Assembly: GCF_003335675.1 (NCBI RefSeq)
Contig: NZ_QPHL01000017.1
Location: forward strand, 310,001-374,000
Direction: 5' to 3'
From: Winogradskyella sp. KYW1333
Lineage (GTDB): Bacteria; Bacteroidota; Bacteroidia; Flavobacteriales; Flavobacteriaceae
DNA length: 64,000 nucleotides
Part shown: positions 36,254-44,937 of the stretch, in pieces
Layout: each line of letters starts with the position of its first letter
Numbering within the stretch: position 1 is the stretch's first letter
Program-made: the position numbers and the translations under genes
The notes under the pieces: model-generated
Databases searched by the model: none
What the model saw: the letters and a program-made list of their open reading frames with translations, nothing else
What the model was told of the DNA's origin: nothing

Positions 36254-36272
36254 ATGCTTTTATCTAAAGCAT
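36254..36272 (+). promoter_or_regulatory. Hairpin in the radA leader
   Basis: ATGCTTT-tatct-AAAGCAT is a 7-bp inverted repeat ending 18 bp before the radA ATG. A -7-like TAATTTAG (36244-36251, one mismatch) lies just upstream. The rest of the 194-bp gap after the hydrolase gene shows only a weak 50-codon frame. Confidence 0.35.
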
Positions 36273-36290
36273 ATTTCATCCTATATTTAA

Positions 36291-37649
36291 ATGGCTAAAA
36301 TAAAAACAACTTTTTTTTGTCAAAACTGTGGTAGTCAGTTTTCTAAATGGCAGGGACAATGTACCTCTTGTAAAGAATGGAATACAATTGCGGAGGAGGT
36401 CATACAAAAACCTGAAAAAAGCAATTGGAAAACACAGAGCTCAACTGACATTAGAATTTCAAAACCATTAAAAATAAATGAAATTGATACGTCTCAAGAA
36501 GCAAGATTAGATATACTAGATAACGAATTCAATAGAGTTTTAGGAGGTGGAATGGTAAAGGGTTCCTTAACCCTACTAGGTGGAGAACCAGGTATAGGTA
36601 AGAGTACTTTATTACTCCAGATTGCACTAAATATAAATTATAAAACACTCTATGTCTCGGGAGAAGAAAGTCAGAGGCAAATTAAAATGCGTGCAGAACG
36701 TATTAATCCTAGTTGCGAGAGCTGTTATATTTTAACTGAGACAAAAACTCAGAATATATTTAAGCAAATTGAAAGGCTAAAACCTGAAATTGTAATTATA
36801 GATTCTATTCAAACGTTACATAGTGATTTCATTGAATCCTCGGCAGGAAGTATTTCTCAGATTAAAGAATGTACAACTGAACTAATTAAATTTGCAAAGG
36901 AAACAGCAACACCTGTTTTATTAATTGGCCATATTACCAAGGATGGTCATATTGCCGGTCCAAAGATTTTAGAGCATATGGTAGATACTGTTTTGCAGTT
37001 TGAAGGTGACAGAAATCATGTGTTCAGAGTATTAAGGGCTAACAAAAACAGATTTGGATCTACAAATGAATTAGGAATTTATGAAATGCAGGGATCTGGT
37101 TTAAGGGAAGTTTCTAATCCTTCCGAAATTCTAATTTCTGAAAAAGATGGAGAATTATCTGGAAATGCTGTTGCAGCAACGTTAGAAGGTTTAAGACCTT
37201 TAATGATTGAAGTCCAAGCTTTGGTTAGCACAGCTGTTTATGGTACACCCCAGAGATCTGCCACAGGATTTAATGCAAAACGCTTGAATATGATATTAGC
37301 TATTTTAGAAAAACGTGCTGGTTTCAGATTGGGAGCAAAAGATGTGTTTTTAAATATAACTGGAGGTATAACTGTTGATGATCCAGCAATAGATTTGGCT
37401 GTTGTAGCGGCCATATTATCAAGTAATGAAGATATGGCTTTACCAAGTGACTTTTGTTTTGCGGCTGAGGTTGGTTTATCGGGTGAGATAAGGCCGGTTC
37501 AGCGAGTTGAACAACGTATATTAGAAGCTGAAAAATTAGGCTTCAAAACGATTTTTATTTCAAAGTACAGCAAGATTTCTATTAAGAATACGTCAATTGT
37601 AGTTCAAAAGGTCTCAAAAATCGAAGATATAATCCATCATTTGATCTAA
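36291..37649 (+). CDS. radA: DNA repair protein RadA
   Basis: This 452-residue RecA-like branch-migration ATPase carries a zinc finger with C10, C13, C24 and C27, Walker A GGEPGIGKST (97-106), Walker B-like IVIIDSIQT, the RadA-specific KNRFG motif, and a C-terminal Lon-protease-like (inactive) domain (GGITVDDPAIDLAV, GEIRPVQRVEQRI). It acts with RecA during recombination-dependent repair. The length is normal. It is a lone gene followed by a decayed Crp/Fnr remnant. Confidence 0.97.
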   Translation: MAKIKTTFFCQNCGSQFSKWQGQCTSCKEWNTIAEEVIQKPEKSNWKTQSSTDIRISKPLKINEIDTSQEARLDILDNEFNRVLGGGMVKGSLTLLGGEPGIGKSTLLLQIALNINYKTLYVSGEESQRQIKMRAERINPSCESCYILTETKTQNIFKQIERLKPEIVIIDSIQTLHSDFIESSAGSISQIKECTTELIKFAKETATPVLLIGHITKDGHIAGPKILEHMVDTVLQFEGDRNHVFRVLRANKNRFGSTNELGIYEMQGSGLREVSNPSEILISEKDGELSGNAVAATLEGLRPLMIEVQALVSTAVYGTPQRSATGFNAKRLNMILAILEKRAGFRLGAKDVFLNITGGITVDDPAIDLAVVAAILSSNEDMALPSDFCFAAEVGLSGEIRPVQRVEQRILEAEKLGFKTIFISKYSKISIKNTSIVVQKVSKIEDIIHHLI

Positions 37650-37667
37650 AATACTCAAAAACAATAA

Positions 37668-38010
37668 TTGTTGAACCATTTTTCTTCAATCTTAAAAGAT
37701 AAACCGCCACTATTTTGTTATGAGGCTTTGGTTGATTCAACAATTTTTGAAATTCACTTTTTACGAGTTCATACAAATTTCGAATACAAATATTGATTTA
37801 AGTAATTTATATAATCGGATTTTGGAATCCATTTACATTTCGTATGAGGCCAAAGAATCAGGAACAACTGCTCTGGATGCTACCCAAAGATATTTACAAT
37901 TAAAAAGACGAATACCAAATATTGAAAACCTAATCACTCAATATCAGATAGCTTCTTATTTAAATATTTCACGAGTGCAATTGAGCAGAATAAGAAAAAC
38001 ACTAAAGTGA
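37668..38010 (+). pseudogene. Remnant of a Crp/Fnr family transcriptional regulator
   Basis: Two overlapping frames together resemble the second half of a Bacteroidota Crp/Fnr regulator. The frame of 37668-37796 reads SSILKDKPPLFCYEALVDSTIFEI, like the end of the cyclic-nucleotide-binding domain, and stops at TGA 37794-37796. The +1 frame (open 37720-38010) continues as DATQRYLQLKRRIPNI and YQIASYLNISRVQLSRIRK, the helix-turn-helix. The first ~75 residues of the family are missing, since radA ends at 37649. A truncated, frameshifted gene is the simplest reading. The 97-residue frame could still be expressed as a small HTH protein, but its first ~25 residues are an out-of-frame reading of the conserved domain. 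Confidence 0.65.
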
Positions 38011-38106
38011 TTTTAACATATGTTAATCATATGTCGTTTTATTCAAATTAAATTTGTTAGTAGATTAATTTTTTTACCAACCAGATTAATTAATAGCTCT
38101 AAAAAG

Positions 38107-38138
38107 AAAAAGCAACCTCTTTAGGATTGCTTTTTTTT
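38107..38138 (+). terminator. Terminator before ileS
   Basis: AAAGCAACCT and AGGATTGCTTT pair with one bulged base around CTTT, followed by eight T. It separates the radA region from ileS. Confidence 0.85.
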
Positions 38139-38170
38139 ATTTTTAAATCTTTCCTTTAAACATAAATTCT

Positions 38171-38178
38171 TAATTTCG
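38171..38178 (+). promoter_or_regulatory. Candidate -7 element for ileS
   Basis: TAATTTCG differs by one base from TAnnTTTG. It would place the transcription start near 38185, which favours the ATG at 38203 over that at 38188. Confidence 0.35.
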
Positions 38179-38202
38179 CGACTCCTAATGAATTTTGATG
38201 TT

Positions 38203-41200
38203 ATGAGTACAAAGTTCCCTGAATATAAAGGACTTAACTTGCCAAAAGTTGCTAACGAAATTAGTGACTATTGGGAAGTAAATAATATCTTCGATAAAAG
38301 TGTTACAACGAGAGAAGGTAAGAAGCCTTATGTTTTCTTTGAAGGACCTCCTTCTGCCAATGGATTGCCAGGTGTTCATCACGTTTTGGCACGTGCTATT
38401 AAGGATATATTCCCACGTTATAAAACAATGAAAGGTTTTCAGGTTAAGCGAAAAGCTGGGTGGGATACTCATGGTTTGCCAATTGAATTGGGTGTTGAAA
38501 AGGAATTAGGTATTACCAAAGAGGATATTGGGAAGAAAATAACAATAGAGGAGTATAACGAAGCCTGTAAGGAGGCAGTTATGCGTTACACTGATATATG
38601 GAATGACCTAACGAAGAAAATGGGCTATTGGGTTGATATGGATAATCCTTATGTCACCTATAAGTCAAAATATATGGAAAGTGTATGGTGGCTATTGAAA
38701 CAAATTTATGATAAAAATCTGTTATATAAAGGTTACACTATACAACCATATTCACCAAAAGCAGGTACTGGTTTAAGTTCACATGAACTTAACCAGCCAG
38801 GTACTTATCAAGATGTTACTGATACAACAGTGGTAGCTCAATTCAAAGCTAAAAAAGAAACATTACCCAATTTTCTCAAGGATACGGGAGATATTTATTT
38901 CTTAGCTTGGACAACAACGCCTTGGACATTACCTAGTAACACGGCTTTAACTGTAGGACAAAAAATTGATTATGTGTTAGTAGAAACGTATAATCAATAT
39001 ACATTTAAACCTATTAATGTTATTCTAGCTAAGGGCTTAGTAAAAAATCAATTTGATGGTAAATTTAATCGAGTAGAAGCTAAATCTGAATTGTTAGAGT
39101 ATAAAGATGGCAACAAAACGATTCCATATTACGTAGTAAAGGAATTTAAAGGAAAAGATTTGGTTGACATTAAATATGAACAACTTCTAGATTATGCCTT
39201 GCCAAATGATAATCCAGAAAATGCTTTTAGAGTTATTTCAGGAGACTTTGTAACAACAGAAGATGGAACAGGTATAGTACACACAGCACCTACCTTTGGT
39301 GCTGATGATGCTCTAGTTGCGAAACAAGCTACACCAGAAGTACCACCATTATTGGTAAAAGACGAAAATGGAAACTTGGTTCCATTAGTAGATCTTCAAG
39401 GACGATTTAGACCTGAACTTGGTGAGCTTGGAGGAAAGTATGTTAAGAATGAATATTATGATGATGGTAATGCGCCTGAGAAGTCAGTTGATGTAGAACT
39501 CGCTATCAAATTAAAAATAGAAAATAAAGCCTTTAAGGTTGAAAAATATAAGCACAGTTATCCAAATTGTTGGAGAACTGATAAACCAATTTTATACTAT
39601 CCGCTTGACTCTTGGTTTATAAAGGTTACCGATGTTAAGGATAGAATGCATGAGCTAAACACTTCGATTAATTGGAAACCAAAATCTACTGGTGAAGGGC
39701 GTTTTGGTAATTGGCTAGCAAACGCAAATGATTGGAATTTGTCACGCTCGCGTTTTTGGGGAATTCCATTACCAATTTGGAGAACTGAGGATGGCAAAGA
39801 ACAATTATGCATAGGTTCCATAGAGGAATTAAAATCTGAAATACAAAGATCGATCAAAGCTGGTTTTATGACTGAAGATATTTTTGACGCTTTTGAAGTT
39901 GGCAACATGTCTGAAGAGAATTATGAAACAGTAGACTTACATAAGAATGTAGTAGACAAGATAGTACTAGTTTCACCATCAGGAAACCCGATGAAACGTG
40001 AAAGTGACTTGATTGATGTGTGGTTTGATTCTGGTTCAATGCCATATGCACAATGGCACTATCCGTTTGAGAATCAAGGATTAATTGATAATAATGAAGC
40101 TTTTCCAGCAGATTTCATAGCAGAAGGGGTTGACCAAACAAGAGGTTGGTTTTATACACTTCATGCTATAGGTACTATGGTTTTTGATTCAGTCACCTAT
40201 AAAAATGTAGTTTCTAATGGATTGGTATTAGATAAAAATGGACAAAAGATGTCCAAAAGATTAGGTAATGCTGTAGATCCTTTTGAAACCTTAGCAGACC
40301 GAGGTGCAGATGCTACACGTTGGTATATGATTAGTAATGCTAATCCATGGGATAACTTAAAATTTGATATTGAAGGGGTAGATGAAGTAAAGAGAAAGTT
40401 CTTTGGTACATTGTATAATACATATTCATTCTTTTCATTGTATACAAATCTTGATGGATTTAATTATTCAGAAGCTGACTTGGAACTGAATGAAAGACCT
40501 GAGCTAGATAATTGGATATTATCAGAATTAAATACACTCATTGAAAAAGTAGATGCATATTATGCAGATTATGAACCCACAAAGGCAGCAAGAGCAATAT
40601 CTGACTTTACTCAAGACTATTTAAGTAATTGGTATGTGAGACTTAGTAGAAGACGTTTTTGGAAAGGTGATTACCAAACAGATAAAATATCTGCTTACCA
40701 GACCTTATATACATGCATGCTAACCATTGCAAAATTAGGGGCACCAATTGCACCATTTTTTATGGATAGATTGTATTTAGATTTAAATTCAGTAACTCAA
40801 AAGGAGTCATTTGAAAGTGTACACTTAGCGGAATTCCCAGTAGCTGATAAAACAGCTATCGATAAAACACTCGAAAGGAAAATGGAAAATGCACAGACAA
40901 TATCTTCATTGGTGTTGTCGTTACGAGCTAAAGAAAAGATAAAGGTTCGACAACCACTTCAAAAAATTATGATACCTGTAGATACTCTTGAGCAAAAGCT
41001 GGAAATTGAGGCAGTTTCAAATTTAATCAAACATGAAGTTAATATTAAAGAGATTGAGCTTTTACAGGATGCTTCTGATATTTTAGTTAAGCAAATTAAA
41101 CCAAATTTTAAGGTGCTAGGACCTAGGTTTGGAAGGGATATGAAGTTGATTTCTAGTGCAATAGGAAATTTCACGGCTGAAGACATAAAAAATATTGAAC

Positions 41201-41607
41201 AGAATCGTTCGATTTCACTTGAAATTAACGGAAAAAATATTACATTAGAATTAGAAGATGTAGAGATAACATCGCAAGATATTGAAGGTTGGCTTGTTGC
41301 TAATGAAGGTGCATTAACCGTAGCTTTAGACGTGACAGTGAGTGACGAACTGCGTAAAGAGGGTATTGCTAGAGAATTGGTCAATCGAATTCAGAATTTG
41401 CGTAAAGATTCTGGTTTTGAAGTTACAGATAGAATAGATGTTCAGCTTCAAAAGGATGAAAATATTGTTGCGGCAATAGCTTCAAATGAAGACTATATTA
41501 AATCCGAAACATTAACTAAAGAAATACAAATAAAAGAAAATTTAAACAATGGTATAGAAATTGCCTTCGATGACGTAAATACCAAATTATTTATACAAAA
41601 GCATTAA
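38203..41607 (+). CDS. ileS: Isoleucyl-tRNA synthetase
   Basis: This 1134-residue class I synthetase charges tRNA-Ile. It has the HIGH-equivalent GVHH in PPSANGLPGVHHV (residues 49-61), an editing domain (TTPWTLPSNTAL, GTGIVHTAPTFGADD), the KMSKR loop (682-686), an anticodon-binding domain (NWYVRLSRRRFWKGD) and a C-terminal DUF5915-type domain, typical of the long type-2 enzyme of Bacteroidota. The C-terminal CxxC zinc motif of the E. coli enzyme is absent. I chose ATG 38203 (MSTKFPEYKGL), the family's usual N-terminus; ATG 38188 in frame adds five residues. The dksA-like gene follows after 5 bp. Confidence 0.97.
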   Translation: MSTKFPEYKGLNLPKVANEISDYWEVNNIFDKSVTTREGKKPYVFFEGPPSANGLPGVHHVLARAIKDIFPRYKTMKGFQVKRKAGWDTHGLPIELGVEKELGITKEDIGKKITIEEYNEACKEAVMRYTDIWNDLTKKMGYWVDMDNPYVTYKSKYMESVWWLLKQIYDKNLLYKGYTIQPYSPKAGTGLSSHELNQPGTYQDVTDTTVVAQFKAKKETLPNFLKDTGDIYFLAWTTTPWTLPSNTALTVGQKIDYVLVETYNQYTFKPINVILAKGLVKNQFDGKFNRVEAKSELLEYKDGNKTIPYYVVKEFKGKDLVDIKYEQLLDYALPNDNPENAFRVISGDFVTTEDGTGIVHTAPTFGADDALVAKQATPEVPPLLVKDENGNLVPLVDLQGRFRPELGELGGKYVKNEYYDDGNAPEKSVDVELAIKLKIENKAFKVEKYKHSYPNCWRTDKPILYYPLDSWFIKVTDVKDRMHELNTSINWKPKSTGEGRFGNWLANANDWNLSRSRFWGIPLPIWRTEDGKEQLCIGSIEELKSEIQRSIKAGFMTEDIFDAFEVGNMSEENYETVDLHKNVVDKIVLVSPSGNPMKRESDLIDVWFDSGSMPYAQWHYPFENQGLIDNNEAFPADFIAEGVDQTRGWFYTLHAIGTMVFDSVTYKNVVSNGLVLDKNGQKMSKRLGNAVDPFETLADRGADATRWYMISNANPWDNLKFDIEGVDEVKRKFFGTLYNTYSFFSLYTNLDGFNYSEADLELNERPELDNWILSELNTLIEKVDAYYADYEPTKAARAISDFTQDYLSNWYVRLSRRRFWKGDYQTDKISAYQTLYTCMLTIAKLGAPIAPFFMDRLYLDLNSVTQKESFESVHLAEFPVADKTAIDKTLERKMENAQTISSLVLSLRAKEKIKVRQPLQKIMIPVDTLEQKLEIEAVSNLIKHEVNIKEIELLQDASDILVKQIKPNFKVLGPRFGRDMKLISSAIGNFTAEDIKNIEQNRSISLEINGKNITLELEDVEITSQDIEGWLVANEGALTVALDVTVSDELRKEGIARELVNRIQNLRKDSGFEVTDRIDVQLQKDENIVAAIASNEDYIKSETLTKEIQIKENLNNGIEIAFDDVNTKLFIQKH

Positions 41608-41612
41608 TACAT

Positions 41613-41996
41613 ATGGCAGCAGAAACAACAAACCGATATTCTGATAAGGACTTGGAGGAATTTAAGGGATTAATTAAAGAGAAAATTGATAAAGCAGAGC
41701 ACGATCTAGAACTGATTAAAAGTGCTTATATGAATGACCATAATAATGGTACAGATGATACATCTCCAACATTCAAAGCTTTTGAAGAGGGAAGTGCGAC
41801 AATGAGTAAAGAAGCAAACTCTGCATTGGCCATTCGCCAAGAGAAATTTATTCGTGATTTAAAGAATGCTATGATTCGTGTTGAGAATAAAACATATGGC
41901 GTTTGTCGTGTAACGGGGAAGCTAATTAAAAAAGAGCGTTTAAAATTAGTACCACACGCAACTTTGAGTATTGAAGCAAAAAATATGCAGAAATAA
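41613..41996 (+). CDS. TraR/DksA family protein lacking the zinc-finger cysteines
   Basis: This 127-residue protein has a coiled-coil N-terminal half (LEEFKGLIKEKIDKAEHDLELIKSAY) with acidic residues at the tip region (NNGTDDTSP). The C-terminal globular part reads TYGVCRVTGKLIKKERLKLVPHATLSIEAK. Where DksA has four zinc-binding cysteines only one Cys remains (YGVC), as in the cysteine-poor DksA homologs of Bacteroidota. Such proteins enter the RNA polymerase secondary channel and alter initiation, with or without ppGpp. It is co-transcribed with ileS. A hairpin terminator follows at 42057-42088. Confidence 0.88.
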   Translation: MAAETTNRYSDKDLEEFKGLIKEKIDKAEHDLELIKSAYMNDHNNGTDDTSPTFKAFEEGSATMSKEANSALAIRQEKFIRDLKNAMIRVENKTYGVCRVTGKLIKKERLKLVPHATLSIEAKNMQK

Positions 41997-42056
41997 CCCT
42001 TCTTTTTGAAGGACTCATTTTTGTGAGAAACAAAGTTTGAACACATTTAATATCAT

Positions 42057-42088
42057 AAAGCCTTGGATTATGTATTTCAAGGCTTTTT
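42057..42088 (+). terminator. Terminator-like hairpin spanning the start of the next gene
   Basis: AAAGCCTTG (42058-42066) pairs perfectly with CAAGGCTTT (42078-42086), with a 12-nt loop containing ATG (42070-42072), followed by a T-rich tract. As a terminator it would end the ileS-dksA transcript. It overlaps the start codon and signal-peptide codons of the following gene, so it may also control that gene. Confidence 0.7.
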
Positions 42089-42690
42089 TATTTCTTTTTT
42101 CCCCTCATTTAATTATTGCTCAAAACACTTCCATTAAACAGATAAGAGCAGATCATATAAAAGAAATTTTTGTGGATGGTAATCAACTATTTTTAATTGA
42201 TGTGAAGACTTCAAGGTCAAATATCATAAGTATTAATTCAATTGTTGATGGTGAATATGAAAATGAATATCAAATTTTTACAAGTATAAATGGAGATAGG
42301 CTGGATATAAAATTAGAACAAATAGCATTCAGAGAAATTGCTGATGATAAGCGTAATGCTCTTAAGGTAATTGCGGCTAAGTTATTATTGGAAATACCAC
42401 AAAAGAAGAATTTAAGTATTGAGAGCGATATAGGTTCAGTAATTTTAAATGGAAGTTTCAACTCCATTTCAATTCAGTTACAACAAGGGTATTGTAACCT
42501 AAAGGGTAATACTAAGGAAGCATTAATAAATACTATTGATGGAAATATCAATATTCAAACTGGTGATGCAAAAATTGTGAGTGCAGTAACAAATAATGGA
42601 AAAGTTAATATTTATCCATTTAAAGTTAAATCATCATTATATAACTTAAAGTCAATAAACGGTGATATTTCTATAAAGATGTATCAATAA
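42070..42690 (+). CDS. Secreted protein of unknown function, beta-strand-repeat (DUF4097-like)
   Basis: I do not recognise a characterised family. The protein (206 residues from the ATG at 42070) has a signal peptide (MYFKAFLFLFSPHLIIAQ). A beta-rich body follows, whose second half has short repeating strand patterns (SIESDIGSVILNGSF, CNLKGNTKEALINTIDGNINIQTG, NGKVNIYP, SINGDISIKMYQ) like DUF4097-type right-handed beta structures. A TTG at 42037 in frame would add 11 residues but spoil the signal peptide. The start codon lies in the loop of a terminator-like hairpin. The next gene, lspA, begins 17 bp later, and this pairing may be conserved in Flavobacteriia. Confidence 0.72.
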   Translation: MYFKAFLFLFSPHLIIAQNTSIKQIRADHIKEIFVDGNQLFLIDVKTSRSNIISINSIVDGEYENEYQIFTSINGDRLDIKLEQIAFREIADDKRNALKVIAAKLLLEIPQKKNLSIESDIGSVILNGSFNSISIQLQQGYCNLKGNTKEALINTIDGNINIQTGDAKIVSAVTNNGKVNIYPFKVKSSLYNLKSINGDISIKMYQ

Positions 42691-42707
42691 TTTTTTTAAA
42701 TACACCC

Positions 42708-43349
42708 ATGTCACAAAGAAAAACAGTATTAATCATACTAATTATTTTACTTGTTGACCAAATCAGTAAAATTTATATCAAAACTCATTTTCTTATAAAT
42801 GAAGATATAAGTGTTTTTGCTTGGTTTAAAATTGCTTTTGTCGAAAATGACGGTATGGCCTGGGGAACAAAATTAAGCGATTTTACTTCTTCAATATCCG
42901 ATAGAAATGCTAAGTTAATATTAACAATATTTAGAATTTTTGCGGTAACGGGTATTGCTTTTTGGCTAAGAGATGTCTTAAAAAAGAAAAAGTCCAAGAC
43001 CTTGATTTTTGCAATTGCAATAATATTTGCAGGTGCTTTAGGTAATATAATTGATTCTGTTTTTTATGGTATTTTATTTAGTGATAGTACTATGGAAGTT
43101 GCCACACTTTTGCCTGAAACAGGAGGATATGAGAATCTATTTCATGGCAAGGTAGTAGACATGTTGTATTTTCCTATTTGGTCGGGTATTTTACCAGAGA
43201 ATCTGCCCTTTTTTGGTGGTAAGTATTTTTCATTTTTTGATCCAGTGTTTAACATTGCAGATATGGCAATTAGTACGGGTATTGGTATTTTAATAGTATT
43301 TAATAAAAGAGCTTTTAAAGACTCAAATGATTTAGGGGTTGATTTCTAG
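42708..43349 (+). CDS. lspA: Lipoprotein signal peptidase (signal peptidase II)
   Basis: This 213-residue inner-membrane aspartyl protease removes signal peptides of prolipoproteins after lipidation. It has four membrane helices, the conserved GALGNIIDS segment (109-117), and the catalytic aspartates D151 (GKVVDML) and D185 (FNIADMAIS). It is about 50 residues longer than the E. coli enzyme because of an insertion (about 122-165) between helices, usual in Bacteroidota. Several substrates are encoded in this window (gldD, GH5, DUF4270, GDSL lipoprotein). The GH5 gene follows after 5 bp. Confidence 0.95.
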   Translation: MSQRKTVLIILIILLVDQISKIYIKTHFLINEDISVFAWFKIAFVENDGMAWGTKLSDFTSSISDRNAKLILTIFRIFAVTGIAFWLRDVLKKKKSKTLIFAIAIIFAGALGNIIDSVFYGILFSDSTMEVATLLPETGGYENLFHGKVVDMLYFPIWSGILPENLPFFGGKYFSFFDPVFNIADMAISTGIGILIVFNKRAFKDSNDLGVDF

Positions 43350-43354
43350 TTTTA

Positions 43355-44356
43355 ATGAGATATCAGATAAAAATTTTACTCTTCATAGGTGTTACTTTAT
43401 TTTCTTGTAGTAATGAAGATGGTAATGATAATGGGGATAATACTTTCGAAATTTTAGGAAATGAAATTCATAAGAATGGCAGAGCGGTTCAATTATTAGG
43501 TGCAACTGCCCTACATACTTTCGCAACAGGAAGCTCTGATATGGTTTCTTGGAATTTGGATATAGTAAGAGAGTTTATTGGTAATGTTAGTGAAAACCCA
43601 TTAACGGGATTTCCAATTGAGGATTCTAATGGTCAATTTTTATACGCTTTGCAAGAAATTGTAGATGATAATAGATCCAATAATTTAGTTACTATATTGT
43701 GTCCTTTTGGATGGAATGGACAACAAGAAAGTTTATTTACAGGCAAGTTTCCAACTCAGACTGAATTCTGGTCTGATTTTAAATTAAAATTAACTAGTTG
43801 GGCTGAACAATTTAAGGATCAACCCGATGTTTGGATTGAAGTCTGGAATGAACCATACAGGTTTGACCGTTTAGATGGTTATACAGATGAAATATGGACA
43901 TCTACTATGCATGAACTTTACAATGTTATTAGAGATGCAGGTAACGATAACATTATTTTAATTCCTTGTGCAGAACAAGGACAAGATGAAAGTGTATTAC
44001 TGAGTGAAGGTCAAAATTTCTTGACGAATAATCAAAATGTATTATTTGATATTCATGCATATGAGAAGTGGTTATTAGAAACGCAAGAAAATATAAGTCA
44101 CAGAATTGATAGTTTGATTGATGCTAATCTTCCAATATTTATAGGTGAAGTTGCGCCTGTAAACTCAGGAGTTCTCATGGATCCTGAACCATTCTTGAAT
44201 ATCATTTTTTCTAAGGATATTTCGTTTGCCGCATGGCTATGGAAATATGATGAAACTGACCAAGATGCATTATTGACTTCGCAAGGATTGCCAAATAATT
44301 TTAATAATAATAATTGGGGAAGTTTGTACAATGAAATCGCCCGCAGAGAACGCTAA
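43355..44356 (+). CDS. Glycoside hydrolase family 5-like (cellulase-type) lipoprotein
   Basis: This 333-residue lipoprotein (LLFIGVTLFSCSN, Cys18) has a short acidic linker (NEDGNDNGDN) and a TIM-barrel glycosidase domain. Catalytic acids are visible: E166 (VWNEPY, acid/base) and E265 (IGEVAP, nucleophile), with HAY at 234-236 and FAAWLWKYDE near the end, as in GH5 (clan A) enzymes. These cut beta-glucans, mannans or related glycans. The SRD or linker suggests surface exposure. It is an isolated enzyme, not in a polysaccharide locus, and is probably co-transcribed with lspA. Its stop overlaps the convergent folate gene by 4 bp. Confidence 0.85.
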   Translation: MRYQIKILLFIGVTLFSCSNEDGNDNGDNTFEILGNEIHKNGRAVQLLGATALHTFATGSSDMVSWNLDIVREFIGNVSENPLTGFPIEDSNGQFLYALQEIVDDNRSNNLVTILCPFGWNGQQESLFTGKFPTQTEFWSDFKLKLTSWAEQFKDQPDVWIEVWNEPYRFDRLDGYTDEIWTSTMHELYNVIRDAGNDNIILIPCAEQGQDESVLLSEGQNFLTNNQNVLFDIHAYEKWLLETQENISHRIDSLIDANLPIFIGEVAPVNSGVLMDPEPFLNIIFSKDISFAAWLWKYDETDQDALLTSQGLPNNFNNNNWGSLYNEIARRER

Positions 44357-44937
44357 GAATTAGTTTCAGGATTATTAAACTTATAGATTTTTGCGGGTGT
44401 AATACCGTAATCGAGTTTAATATCATTTCTTGAAGTATCAATGGATTCTGTTTCGGCTTCAAAAAACGACAAACCTATTTTAATGGTATCTGATTTACAA
44501 GCCTCTAAAAAACGGTCGTAAAAGCCTTTACCATAACCAACTCTGTTGCCATTTATATCAAATGCGAGAAGCGGAACAAATACCACATCAATTTTAGAAA
44601 TAGAAATTTCTATTCCATCAATTGGCTCAGGAATATTGTATTTGTTTTTTTTAAGCTTAGTGCTATCTGAAAGGAGAAAATGGGACATAGAATAGTCTTC
44701 AAAATTACTTCGAGAAATAACTATATTTTTATCCTTGCCAGAAAGTATATTCAAAATATATTCGGTGTTAACTTCTTTTTGTTCTTCTATGGTTAAAAAA
44801 ATATGATAGAAGGATTTACCCCAAATGCTAAGTTTTAAAAGCTCATTGGAAATGGCTAAGCTTCTATTGTCTATTTCACTTTCTGAAAGGGATTTTCGAA
44901 GCGATTTATATTTTTTTCTAATTTCAGATTTAGTCAC
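44353..44937 (-). CDS. 5-formyltetrahydrofolate cyclo-ligase
   Basis: This 194-residue enzyme converts 5-formyl-THF to 5,10-methenyl-THF with ATP, recycling folate. It has the N-terminal basic KSEIRKKYKSLRKSLSESE, the phosphate-binding DINGNRVGYGKGFYDRFL signature, and the C-terminal DIKLDYGITPAKIY segment. Its start overlaps the stop of the upstream gene by 4 bp (ATGA type), so it is the third gene of the rimK operon. The functional link to the other two genes is unclear. Confidence 0.94.
   Translation of the reverse strand: MTKSEIRKKYKSLRKSLSESEIDNRSLAISNELLKLSIWGKSFYHIFLTIEEQKEVNTEYILNILSGKDKNIVISRSNFEDYSMSHFLLSDSTKLKKNKYNIPEPIDGIEISISKIDVVFVPLLAFDINGNRVGYGKGFYDRFLEACKSDTIKIGLSFFEAETESIDTSRNDIKLDYGITPAKIYKFNNPETNS

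Noticed and set aside
40959..41384. 141-codon minus-strand frame inside ileS
   Set aside because: A Ser/Ile-rich antisense reading of a conserved synthetase domain; typical shadow frame.
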